The position numbers and the translations under genes are program-made. A stretch of 64,000 nucleotides of DNA from the NCBI RefSeq assembly GCF_030020805.1, contig NZ_CP125098.1, positions 3,371,501-3,435,500 of the forward strand. Reading direction: 5' to 3'. The notes below the pieces were generated by a model that had not been told where the DNA came from, did not search any database, and was given only the letters and a program-made list of their open reading frames with translations. Every line of letters begins with the position of its first letter. The first letter of the stretch is position 1. Below, piece after piece: positions 1-8,033 of the stretch. Source of the stretch: Paenibacillus sp. RC67. Its GTDB lineage: Bacteria; Bacillota; Bacilli; Paenibacillales; NBRC-103111.

Positions 1-1
1 T

Positions 2-400
2 GGTGATATCGAACAAAGAAAGTTCACTCTGGTAACGGAAATACCGGAGAAGAGCCTATACGCATGGTTTGAAGCCGAATCTCTGAACCGCGTGATCGTA
101 AATCTAATAACCAATGCATTGAAATACAATCCATCCGGAACCCGTCTGAGAGTAGAGCTGAAGGAAAGAGCGGATCATGTTCTCATTGATATTGCCGATA
201 CGGGCGTCGGGATACCTGAACATCTGCGCCAGACAGTCTTTGATCCATTCGTTCGAGTAGACGAGTCGCGAAGCGGGGAGAGAGGGACGGGCTTAGGACT
301 ATCTATTGCCAAACGGCTCATGGAAAAGATGAATGGAACCATTGAGCTATACCAAACCTCTACAGAAGCGACTGTATTTACAATAAGATTACCTAAATGA
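2..400 (+). CDS. Sensor histidine kinase, C-terminal ATPase part (cut by window edge)
   Basis: The reading frame is open from the left edge of the window, so this is the tail of a longer gene. It carries the HATPase_c catalytic core: an N box (NLITNALKYNP), a G1 box (DTGVGIP), an F box (FDPFVRVD) and a G2 box (GTGLGLSIAKRL). These bind ATP and phosphorylate the histidine of the missing dimerisation domain. The fragment ends normally 36 residues after the G2 box. Sensor domain, cognate response regulator and stimulus are outside the window and cannot be judged. A GTG at 92 is internal and is not a credible start. Confidence 0.93.
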   Translation, partial: GDIEQRKFTLVTEIPEKSLYAWFEAESLNRVIVNLITNALKYNPSGTRLRVELKERADHVLIDIADTGVGIPEHLRQTVFDPFVRVDESRSGERGTGLGLSIAKRLMEKMNGTIELYQTSTEATVFTIRLPK

Positions 401-606
401 GTGAAGGGCTCGATTGGAGTCCTTCATTGTGCCCATTCGGAAATGGTATTCATTTAACATTGACAGAACTTATTTTTTAAATATTTTTCTTATTGTCATT
501 TGCATGATAGAATACTTCTTGCTGACTAATAACGGTTAGGCGGGTTGAATCGTTAAGTTAGCTTGTTGATCACAGATGTGGTTCTATCTTACAGAGGAGA
601 ATAGGT

Positions 607-1815
607 ATGCTTTCCAAATCATCGTTTCCATTACTATTGTTAAATATGTTTCTTGCTATGCTTAGCACGGGTCTTGTTATTCCTATATTACCGGACTTGC
701 TGCACGAATTTGGGGCAGGGGGGCAAGCTGCTGGTTATTTGGTATCCTGCTTTGGTTTGACACAGTTTATATTTTCACCGATTGCTGGCAATCTATCCGA
801 TAAATATGGTCGTAAGCCTATGATTATCGTTGGACTCTTCCTATTTGCTTTATCCAATCTTATAGCAGCCCTTGCCAGTGATTTATCGTTACTATTCGTC
901 TCTCGCTTAATTGGTGGGATTGGTTCTGCCGCCCTTGTCCCGTCGATCATGGCTTATGTGGCGGATATAACGACGAACGAACAGCGAGGTAAAGCCATGT
1001 CTTTGCTTGGCACCTCGATGACCTCAGGGTTTATTATCGGCCCAGGAGCTGGCGGCTTGCTTGCAGAGTTTGGTACCCGAGCACCGTTCTATGCATCTGT
1101 AGGAATCGGTCTTCTGGCGATGCTGTGCAGCTTGAAATTTTTGCCGGAATCCCTGTCGCTCGAACAGCAGATCAAACAAAGACAATCCCATGAGAAGAGG
1201 GAGAATGTGCTCCGCCAGCTTGTGCAATCAATTAAATCTCCTTATTTTGTCCTGCTTCTGATGGTATTCGCTCTTACCTTTGGTTTAATGCAATTCGAGG
1301 CTATCTTCCCGCTGTTTGTTGTTCAAAGCTACGGGTTTACGACTCGTGATATTGCCTTATTGCTTACAGTGTGCTCTTTGATTGCTACAGTTAACCAACT
1401 CGTATTGACTGGCAAGCTGACGAGATGGCTTGGTGAGAAAAAGGTCATCAGCTGGATGCTGCTGCTGTGCGCTGTATCGCTCGTATGCTTGTTATTATCC
1501 GGTAATTTCATATATGTCATGGTTTTGACAATGCTGTTCTTTACTTTTAACAATATTTTGCGTCCTACGGTCAATACACTGCTGTCCAAAGAAGCAGGGG
1601 ATGAACAAGGGTTCGTTGCCGGCTTGAATAATGCCTACATGAGTCTTGGCAATATTTTTGGTCCGGGACTTGCGGGTATCTTATTCGATATCCATATAAA
1701 CCTACCGTATGTATTCGGAGCGCTCGTGCTCGTGCTTAGCAGCATTGTAGCAGCGAAACGGATTGGGAAAAAGAAATCGTATTTCGAGAATCAAAATGCG
1801 AGCTTGACTAGTTGA
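607..1815 (+). CDS. MFS drug:H+ antiporter, DHA1 family
   Basis: A 402-residue protein with the hydrophobic pattern of a 12-helix major facilitator exporter. Motif A in loop 2-3 reads GNLSDKYGRKP and the antiporter motif C in helix 5 reads GFIIGPGAGG, which together mark proton-driven multidrug or small-molecule exporters related to NorA/Blt/TetA. The start is the ATG preceded by AGAGGAGA at good spacing. It is monocistronic, with a strong terminator just downstream. No dedicated regulator lies beside it, so the substrate cannot be inferred. Confidence 0.88.
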   Translation: MLSKSSFPLLLLNMFLAMLSTGLVIPILPDLLHEFGAGGQAAGYLVSCFGLTQFIFSPIAGNLSDKYGRKPMIIVGLFLFALSNLIAALASDLSLLFVSRLIGGIGSAALVPSIMAYVADITTNEQRGKAMSLLGTSMTSGFIIGPGAGGLLAEFGTRAPFYASVGIGLLAMLCSLKFLPESLSLEQQIKQRQSHEKRENVLRQLVQSIKSPYFVLLLMVFALTFGLMQFEAIFPLFVVQSYGFTTRDIALLLTVCSLIATVNQLVLTGKLTRWLGEKKVISWMLLLCAVSLVCLLLSGNFIYVMVLTMLFFTFNNILRPTVNTLLSKEAGDEQGFVAGLNNAYMSLGNIFGPGLAGILFDIHINLPYVFGALVLVLSSIVAAKRIGKKKSYFENQNASLTS

Positions 1816-1840
1816 GTTTACGCAAAAAACATAGCAAGAG

Positions 1841-1879
1841 AGGGAGCTGTCAGAGCGATAGCTCCCTATTTTATTTTTT
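1841..1879 (+). terminator. Rho-independent terminator of the MFS gene
   Basis: AGGGAGCT (1841-1848) pairs perfectly with AGCTCCCT (1860-1867) across an 11-nt loop and is followed by a T-rich tract. It also lies just past the 3' end of the minus-strand gene that follows. Confidence 0.85.
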
Positions 1880-1900
1880 GCCTACGCTTTTCTCGTATGC

Positions 1901-2431
1901 TCAAGATTTGTATTTCTCAACATATTCTTCGTAGTCTAATACTTCCATAGTATTCGACCACTGGAGCACTTTTCCAACAAAATTTTTAATGTCCAAGCCT
2001 TTCATTTCGTATGTTTGATCTGTATTAAGTGTGCCGGTTGCGTTCTTAATAAATGTCACTTTATAGCCTCTATCAAATGCAGAAATAGCCGTAAACATAC
2101 AACAAAATTCAGTCTCAAAACCAGTTATAAATAGATGATTTATACCTAAATGTTGTAACGTATCAGAAAGTTTCGTATTGAAGAAGGAATTTGGTGTTTG
2201 TTTCTCAAGTACATAATCAGCATAGTCTTTTAATGAGCTATGAAGTTCAGAACCAACAGTCCCTTCATACAATGGGCTTTCTTCGGAATCTTCTAAATGC
2301 CTCATAAAAATTACAGGCGTGCTGCTATCTTTGAAATCCTTAATCACACTTTCGATCAGCGAAAGCTATTCTTTGAAATTACCTTGATTAACAATACCGT
2401 TCTGAACATCAATAACTAAGAGTGCTCGCAT
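1901..2431 (-). pseudogene. Isochorismatase-family cysteine hydrolase, interrupted by an amber codon
   Basis: Read from the ATG at 2431 (RBS AAAGGTAGG), the frame begins MRALLVIDVQNG, the usual amino terminus of the isochorismatase/nicotinamidase-like fold with its catalytic Asp. Codon 22 is TAG (2366-2368); the same frame then continues to a normal end. The downstream part keeps the nucleophile region GFETEFCCMFTA and a candidate catalytic Lys, so only a single nonsense codon separates the halves. The GTG at 2347 could restart translation of the last 148 residues, but that product would lack the first strand and the catalytic Asp. Likely a recent pseudogene, or a sequencing error at one base. 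Confidence 0.8.
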
Positions 2432-2838
2432 GGTTTTTACCTACCTTTTCCTGTAATAGGTCAATGTTTCTATATCGAAGCGGGTATTTCCTGCAATGCT
2501 TATGCATGTATACAGTCTGAAGCAAATAGCACTGCCGGATTCGCGTAGATTTATCTACTCGATAGAGATCATAATGTCATAGAATTTGCAGCAGCTTATA
2601 ACTCTTAGACATGCAAGTTTAAGGATAGGGAAAATATCAATATCGTTATACTATTATTAATATTATTTGATTGAAGAAGTGGTTATTTGATAATAAGATG
2701 AACTTGAGACAGATGAGATTACTGGTAAAAATAACCTAATCTTACTTGGCTCGATTTGCAGGAAGGGAGGTGGAACCTTCGGATATAGACCAATGTCAAG
2801 CCTGATTATTGAAAGCGATATCATGAAGGAGGGAAGTA
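2432..2838. other. Non-coding spacer upstream of the CBM32 protein
   Basis: About 400 bases without a supportable gene on either strand. It is AT-rich around 2640-2700, where the promoter of the secreted FN3/CBM32 protein probably lies, but no clear -35/-10 pair or known riboswitch fold could be picked out by eye. Confidence 0.5.
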
Positions 2839-2895
2839 TTGTTCAAATTCCGTGTGGCTACGTGCAACAGCCAATACTCCAGCCGATGGAGATAA
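2839..2895 (+). CDS. Possible 18-codon leader peptide (upstream ORF)
   Basis: A near-perfect Shine-Dalgarno AAGGAGGG (2826-2833) sits five bases before a TTG that opens an 18-codon frame, MFKFRVATCNSQYSSRWR, ending TAA at 2893-2895. The stop falls immediately before the ribosome binding site (AAAAGAGGG) of the large secreted protein that starts at 2915. This strong site is too far from that gene's own start to serve it, so it may drive a short coupled leader. An overlapping frame from ATG 2823 is an alternative. Prediction only. Confidence 0.35.
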   Translation: MFKFRVATCNSQYSSRWR

Positions 2896-2914
2896 GAAAA
2901 GAGGGTATTCCAAC

Positions 2915-5617
2915 ATGTTAGCATTCTCCGTTACTACCTGCGTTGTCGTTCTTTTCTTACTTACAATTCTTGTTGTGGGACATCGTTTCGGCTTAATCTT
3001 TAAACGCATTACAATGGTCAAAAAAACATGTATTCTTGGAATCGGTTTCATTGTCGCCTCTTCAGGATTACTTCCGGCTCTTCCAATCCAAGCTGCTGGA
3101 TCCATGGTTGTAGATAGCTTTGATGGTCCGATTACGCAAAATGAAATTAATTCGTTCAAATCCTACATTTCAACGCTCGAGCCTGTCGTCTGGCCTAACA
3201 CCGGTTCCATGCAGAGTGAATATGCTCAAGGTAAAAGCGGTGAATCCATCAAGGCGATGGGGCTGATGTATGAGATTACGCATGATACAGCGATATTGGA
3301 TCGAATGATCTACTTCTGCGACGTGCTTCTTTCCCAACGAAACGATAAGCTGGCTGCACCTAACGGACAGCGTACCGTTTGGACCAACACGATTGCTCCT
3401 GTATGGCCTGGCAACACGACAGATCCCGCATCAGCAGATTCGGCAAACGGGGATTCTGTAGGCCATCTTGCTTATTGCGCCAAGTTGATTCTTCAAACGC
3501 CATCCATTTGGAATACGAACGTAACGAATGGAGATGCTTATTCCCACGGGGCAACGTATAAGCAACGCGCACTAACCTTCGTTGCCGAGGCAGATTATGT
3601 AGCGAATCAGTTCCTGTTCCCGTCGCTGCTTGATTTATCTAAGGGCAATAAGCTCTACTTCTCAACGCAATCCCCTTATATGAGCGGCGGCGTATTTCCA
3701 TGGAACCAACAGATGATGATTACTTATGGCTTCCAGAATCTTGCTGCTTCGCATGCGATTTTGGCCGATAATCCGACCTTAGTAACGAAGTATGACAATA
3801 TCGTGCAGACGAGTCTGAACTGGTTCTTTAATGATGATTCCGCAAAGCAAACCTATGTGGATGCAGCAGGCAACACAGCTTACAACTGGGGCTACAATCC
3901 GACTCTACTCGGAGGGGAGGACTCGAATCATGCTAGCTTGGATGTAGCGGGATTTTATCGCGCTTATTTGAGCGGGAGGTACGGGATTACCGCCGCGATG
4001 ATGAAGCCTTTTGCCAATATGTATGCTGATGTCATGATGAAGGGGCCAAATTCCTTCTCAGGTCGTGTAGACGGAACCGATGGAGATGGACACGGAGCGC
4101 CGACAACGTATGCGCGGAGCGGTAATTTATTCTTGACGGCTCTTCGTCCAGATATGTACTATGCTTTGGCCAATGCGGATTTGGCGAGTAAATCGACGAC
4201 AAGCATGGATACGTTCTCCCGATTTATGTGGGCCAAAAACCAGCGCTACAACAGCAGTGATACGCAAGCCCCTACGGCACCAACGAACTTGACGGCGTCA
4301 GCAGTCTCCAGCAGTCAGATTAACTTAAGCTGGACAGCATCCACGGACAATGTTGGCGTAACGGAGTACGAAATTTATCGAGGATCTACTAAAGTCGGCT
4401 CATCCGTGACAACTTCTTACAGTGATAAGGGACTCAGTCCTTCAACCGTTTACAGTTACACGGTTAAAGCGATGGATGCGGCTGGAAACTTATCGGCAGC
4501 AAGCAATACAGCCAGCGCTACGACTCAAGCAGTGAGCCCCACAACGAATCTTGCAACAGGTAAAACTTATACCGCTTCGACCACATGGAGTGCCTCTTAC
4601 AGCGCGGATAAAGCGTTTGACGGAGACACAACTACCCGATGGTCCGCAGCGAACGGCTCATTGAATGACCAATGGATCGCCATCGATTTTGGTTCTGCCA
4701 CGAATTATAATCAGGCTGTAATTAAAGAAATCAGCTTCCAAAGGGTGACCTCATATAAGCTTCAGTCATCCAACGACGGAACCAATTATACCGACATAGC
4801 GGGCACAACGGGAACAACAATTGGAGCGAATAAAACGATAAGCTTCTCGAATGTGAACAGCCGATATTTGAGGCTGTATGTCAGCACGGCCAGCGCCGTA
4901 CCCACGATCGATGAGATCGAGGTTTACAATACTGGCGGCGGAACGGATACTCAAGCACCCACGGCTCCGACAAATTTGACGGCAACAGCGACCTCAAGCA
5001 GTCAGATTAACTTAAGCTGGACGGCATCCACAGACAATGTGGGAGTAGTTAGCTATGACGTTTATCGTGGAGCCACCAAAGTTGGATCGTCGACTACTCC
5101 TTCATACAGCGATACCGGACTTACAGCTTCGACCGCTTACAGCTACACAGTGAAAGCGAAGGACGCGGCAGGAAACATCTCTGCAGCAAGCAATACGGCC
5201 AGCGCTACAACATTGGGCACAGCGACTAATCTTGTCTTGGGCAAAACGTTTAATGCGTCTTCAACCTGGAGCACATCATACACTGCCGCTCTTGCGTTTG
5301 ATGGAGATGCTGCAACCAGATGGTCCGCGGCCAAAGGCAGCATTAATGACCAATGGATCAGCGTTGATTTTGGTGCGGCAACCACATACAATCAAGCTGT
5401 AATTAAAGAAGTCACATTTCAAAGAGTTACGGCCTATAAGCTCCAGTCTTCCAATGACGGCACTAACTATACAGATATTTCAAGCACTGCAGGTACAACG
5501 ATTGGCGCCAGCAAAACAATTAATTTTACACCTGTAACCTCCCGGTATTTACGTCTATATATAACGACTGCAAGCAGCGAGCCAACAATCAATGAAATGG
5601 AAGTTTATAACAAATAA
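2915..5617 (+). CDS. Secreted protein: unknown alpha-helical domain plus two FN3-CBM32 repeats
   Basis: About 900 residues. The ATG at 2915 is chosen because GAGGG lies 9 bases upstream; a GTG at 2852 has no properly spaced site. The first 60 residues hold a hydrophobic segment and then a classical signal sequence (MVKKTCILGIGFIVASSG...ALPIQAAG), so an internal start at 3014 is also possible. A helical domain of about 390 residues follows, rich in Trp and Tyr, resembling alpha/alpha-barrel glycan-active enzymes but not assigned to a family. Then come fibronectin III (from residue ~449), F5/8-type CBM32 (~545), FN3 (~678) and CBM32 (~772-900). The two FN3-CBM32 units are close copies. Likely an extracellular glycan-active enzyme; substrate unknown. 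Confidence 0.8.
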   Translation: MLAFSVTTCVVVLFLLTILVVGHRFGLIFKRITMVKKTCILGIGFIVASSGLLPALPIQAAGSMVVDSFDGPITQNEINSFKSYISTLEPVVWPNTGSMQSEYAQGKSGESIKAMGLMYEITHDTAILDRMIYFCDVLLSQRNDKLAAPNGQRTVWTNTIAPVWPGNTTDPASADSANGDSVGHLAYCAKLILQTPSIWNTNVTNGDAYSHGATYKQRALTFVAEADYVANQFLFPSLLDLSKGNKLYFSTQSPYMSGGVFPWNQQMMITYGFQNLAASHAILADNPTLVTKYDNIVQTSLNWFFNDDSAKQTYVDAAGNTAYNWGYNPTLLGGEDSNHASLDVAGFYRAYLSGRYGITAAMMKPFANMYADVMMKGPNSFSGRVDGTDGDGHGAPTTYARSGNLFLTALRPDMYYALANADLASKSTTSMDTFSRFMWAKNQRYNSSDTQAPTAPTNLTASAVSSSQINLSWTASTDNVGVTEYEIYRGSTKVGSSVTTSYSDKGLSPSTVYSYTVKAMDAAGNLSAASNTASATTQAVSPTTNLATGKTYTASTTWSASYSADKAFDGDTTTRWSAANGSLNDQWIAIDFGSATNYNQAVIKEISFQRVTSYKLQSSNDGTNYTDIAGTTGTTIGANKTISFSNVNSRYLRLYVSTASAVPTIDEIEVYNTGGGTDTQAPTAPTNLTATATSSSQINLSWTASTDNVGVVSYDVYRGATKVGSSTTPSYSDTGLTASTAYSYTVKAKDAAGNISAASNTASATTLGTATNLVLGKTFNASSTWSTSYTAALAFDGDAATRWSAAKGSINDQWISVDFGAATTYNQAVIKEVTFQRVTAYKLQSSNDGTNYTDISSTAGTTIGASKTINFTPVTSRYLRLYITTASSEPTINEMEVYNK
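4259..5611 (+). repeat. Tandem FN3-CBM32 duplication inside the secreted protein
   Basis: Two consecutive units of about 225 residues, starting at 4259 and 4946, each open with DTQAPTAPTNLTA and share long identical stretches such as SSQINLSWTASTDNVGV, YSYTVKA, DAAGN and, in the CBM32 part, YKLQSSNDGTNYTDI. The similarity at both protein and DNA level indicates a fairly recent internal duplication. Confidence 0.9.
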
Positions 5618-5645
5618 ATAAGCTTTAAAGTTATCATAAGGACTC

Positions 5646-5680
5646 AAAAAAAGGTCGGAGGCATCGTGCCCCCGGCCTTC
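5646..5680. terminator. Bidirectional terminator between the CBM32 protein and AraC gene
   Basis: AAGGTCGG and CCGGCCTT arms enclose an inner AGGCA/TGCCC helix (5651-5679). The A7 run at 5646-5652 gives a U tract on the minus strand, so it ends the AraC transcript, and the TATTTGGTTTATTTT side serves the plus strand more weakly. Confidence 0.85.
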
Positions 5681-5691
5681 TCGTATTTGGT

Positions 5692-6522
5692 TTATTTTAA
5701 TTGATGCAGCCTTCTGAAATCTCTTGGTGTAAGCCCTTCATGTTTTTTGAAAGTGTTAATAAAATAACTCGGGTTCCCAAAACCGACCTTCTCCGATATC
5801 ATCTTGATCTCCATATTTTCCTCTTGCAGCAGCAGCTCCTTGGCTTTTCGTATCCGATATCGATTGATATATTCAATGGGCCTCGTGCCCAAGGTTTGTT
5901 GGAACAATACGCAGGTATAGTGCGTTGTGACCGATAATTGATCAGCCAGATCCTGTAAAGAAATGGGATTTGTAAAATGCTGTTCAATAAACTGAATCGC
6001 CGGCCTCAGCTGCTCAAGCTGTTCATGATTGGAGCGATTTTCCGAGGTAGAGGTGTACTGGAATAAATCCAACAGTAAGCCATAGAGGTGATGGGAGCTA
6101 TCAAAGCTTGCTTTATTTTTCTTCATGCTCACAATGGTGTTCATCTCGTTAAATCTAGCCAGAAACGGCTCAAGGTGAAGCATATAGAGCACGCTGGATT
6201 CGTGAAAGTTGAACGATTGCAAAACCTCATGAACCCATTTTCCATCGAAATCAACCCATTGTAATGTCCATGGTTCAACCACCGGCCAATAAGCATGAGG
6301 AACCTCTGGAAAAAGCAGCATCCCTTGTCCTTTCGACACGGTTATCGTTTTTCCACCTATTTCGAGAACTCCTTGTCCATGAATGCATTGCAGCCACTGA
6401 AATCTTTTGTAACCATCCTTACGAATAAGTTCTGGCTGACTTAACCATTGTCCAGTCGAAGCGACATAAAGGGGTAGGTTTAAATCAATCTCAGTTAACA
6501 TATTCCAGTAAACATTTCTCAT
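5692..6522 (-). CDS. AraC-family transcriptional regulator with cupin-like sensor
   Basis: 276 residues from the ATG at 6522, which has AAGGGGG seven bases upstream; a longer frame to 6657 lacks a ribosome binding site. The amino half is a beta-rich AraC_binding (cupin) ligand domain (GQGVLEIGGKTITV, then PHAYWPV). The last 100 residues carry the two helix-turn-helix motifs, with ISLQDLADQLSVTTHY and the signature GFGNPSYFINTFKKHEGLTP. It is divergent from the binding-protein/GH2/SLH operon and most likely activates it in response to a sugar. Confidence 0.92.
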   Translation of the reverse strand: MRNVYWNMLTEIDLNLPLYVASTGQWLSQPELIRKDGYKRFQWLQCIHGQGVLEIGGKTITVSKGQGMLLFPEVPHAYWPVVEPWTLQWVDFDGKWVHEVLQSFNFHESSVLYMLHLEPFLARFNEMNTIVSMKKNKASFDSSHHLYGLLLDLFQYTSTSENRSNHEQLEQLRPAIQFIEQHFTNPISLQDLADQLSVTTHYTCVLFQQTLGTRPIEYINRYRIRKAKELLLQEENMEIKMISEKVGFGNPSYFINTFKKHEGLTPRDFRRLHQLK

Positions 6523-6539
6523 AATAAGCCCCCTTATTG

Positions 6540-6569
6540 ATGATATCAATATTGTTATATTATCATCAA
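6540..6569 (-). promoter_or_regulatory. Predicted AraC-gene promoter
   Basis: On the minus strand TTGATG (6564-6569) and TATCAT (6540-6545) are separated by 18 bases just upstream of the AraC start. The -10 side runs into the ribosome binding region, giving a very short leader. Confidence 0.45.
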
Positions 6570-6579
6570 AATTTTTGGA

Positions 6580-6608
6580 TTGATAGAGGGTTTTTATCAT
6601 AATATTAT
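6580..6608 (+). promoter_or_regulatory. Predicted promoter of the SBP-GH2-SLH operon
   Basis: TTGATA (6580-6585) and TATTAT (6603-6608) with a 17-base spacer. The segment between this and the divergent AraC promoter contains TATCA/TGATA inverted elements that could bind the regulator. Confidence 0.5.
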
Positions 6609-6711
6609 ATAAATATATTTCAAGTATGCGATTTGGGAAACGGAGGTGGGACAACATGTAAGCGTTAGCAATGTGTGAGGCGCCAGCATCATTAATGGAG
6701 GGGTGATCGAT

Positions 6712-8001
6712 ATTAAAAAGAAACCAGCTACATCCACCATGCTTGTATTATTATCCAGTCTGGTGTTTGTGGGATGTACGAACTCGAGTGGGGAGACACC
6801 ATCAGCAAACGACATCAAGGTGAAGGATGACGAAACGCCTGTCACGCTGAAAATCATGCAAACATCTTCCGTATCGATTTCCGATGATGCGTTCCAAACA
6901 ATCTTTGTAGATCCGGTAAAAGCTAAATATCCCTATATCACGCTTGAGCTGGTTCGTAACGGGCAAGGGACCCGTCTGGAGGATCTGGTGACCGCTGGAA
7001 CGATTCCCGATATGCTCATGATTTGGAACGGTCAAATGGCAACCTACAGTGATCTGAATTTGTTTCAGGACATCACGCCACTGATCAAGAAGCGTAACGT
7101 AGATCTGAATCGGTTTGAACCCGTTGTTCTGGATGCCATTCGCGTTGTATCTGACAAAGGGGAGCTGTATGGTTTGCCTTACGCAGTTCAGCTTAATGCG
7201 CTGTATTATAACAAAGATATTTTCGATAAGTTCGGCGTTCCTTACCCGAAGGACGGTATGACCTGGGATGATACGATCGATCTTGCGAAAAAAGTAACAC
7301 GATTGGATGGAGATGTTCAATATCGCGGATTGGACCCCGAGCATCTTGAGCGGTTATCATTCCAGAAATCGCTCGATATGGTGGATGCCAAGACGAATAA
7401 GGCTAGTGTGAATACGGATGCATGGAAGCAAGTGATGGAGAATGCTTATAAAATATACTCCATTCCGGGTAACGCGAAGGACAGTAATAACTTTTTGAAG
7501 CAAAAAACGATTGCCATGTTTGCAGGGATCAACATTTTCGATGCCTTGACCACAGCTACCACCAAAGATGGCTTCACGAACTGGGATGTGGCTCAATATC
7601 CGAGCTACAAGGACAATCCGAATGTATACGGCATGGTCGATACGCACGTTCTTACAATCAGCAAAAGCACTAAGTATGCAGATGCAGCTATGAAGGTGCT
7701 GGAAGTGGTAACTTCCGATGAGGTTCAAACCATTAGCGCCAAGAAGACGCTAAGACTGACTCCATTGAAAAACCCGGAAATTAAAAAAGCGTTAGGTGCA
7801 GATAATCCGATTATGAAGGATAAGCACATCGATAGTATTTTCAAAAGCAAACCGGCTCCAGCACCGGTCATATCACCGAATCATGCTAAAGCCAAAGCGA
7901 TTTTATATAAAAGCTTCGATGAATATTTAGCAGGAAAAGATGTCAACACTGCATTGCGTGAAGCAGAGGCAAACATTAATCAAGCGCTGCTCCAACCGTA
8001 A
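6712..8001 (+). CDS. ABC-type sugar solute-binding lipoprotein, probable ATT start
   Basis: About 429 residues of the family 1 extracellular solute-binding fold. The amino end (KKKPATSTMLVLLSSLVFVGC) is a lipoprotein signal with the lipid-modified Cys at residue ~22, so the mature protein is tethered outside the membrane and captures a sugar. The only in-frame canonical start, GTG 6703, overlaps the Shine-Dalgarno GGAGGGG (6697-6703) and cannot be used with it. ATT at 6712 lies 8 bases after that site and yields a textbook lipoprotein start, so it is preferred. No permease genes follow. Clearly paralogous to the lipoprotein at 47.2-48.6 kb (shared VDAKTNKA and TWD...VQ(Y/F)RG blocks). Confidence 0.85.
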   Translation: MKKKPATSTMLVLLSSLVFVGCTNSSGETPSANDIKVKDDETPVTLKIMQTSSVSISDDAFQTIFVDPVKAKYPYITLELVRNGQGTRLEDLVTAGTIPDMLMIWNGQMATYSDLNLFQDITPLIKKRNVDLNRFEPVVLDAIRVVSDKGELYGLPYAVQLNALYYNKDIFDKFGVPYPKDGMTWDDTIDLAKKVTRLDGDVQYRGLDPEHLERLSFQKSLDMVDAKTNKASVNTDAWKQVMENAYKIYSIPGNAKDSNNFLKQKTIAMFAGINIFDALTTATTKDGFTNWDVAQYPSYKDNPNVYGMVDTHVLTISKSTKYADAAMKVLEVVTSDEVQTISAKKTLRLTPLKNPEIKKALGADNPIMKDKHIDSIFKSKPAPAPVISPNHAKAKAILYKSFDEYLAGKDVNTALREAEANINQALLQP

Positions 8002-8033
8002 TTAGCAATTCCTAAATAGAAAGAGGAGAGAAC

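Noticed and set aside
2823-2921. 32-codon frame from ATG 2823 overlapping the CBM32 start
   Set aside because: The ATG lacks its own ribosome binding site; the TTG frame behind AAGGAGGG is the better leader candidate.
6802-7344. 180-codon minus-strand frame
   Set aside because: Antisense to the solute-binding lipoprotein, no start signals.
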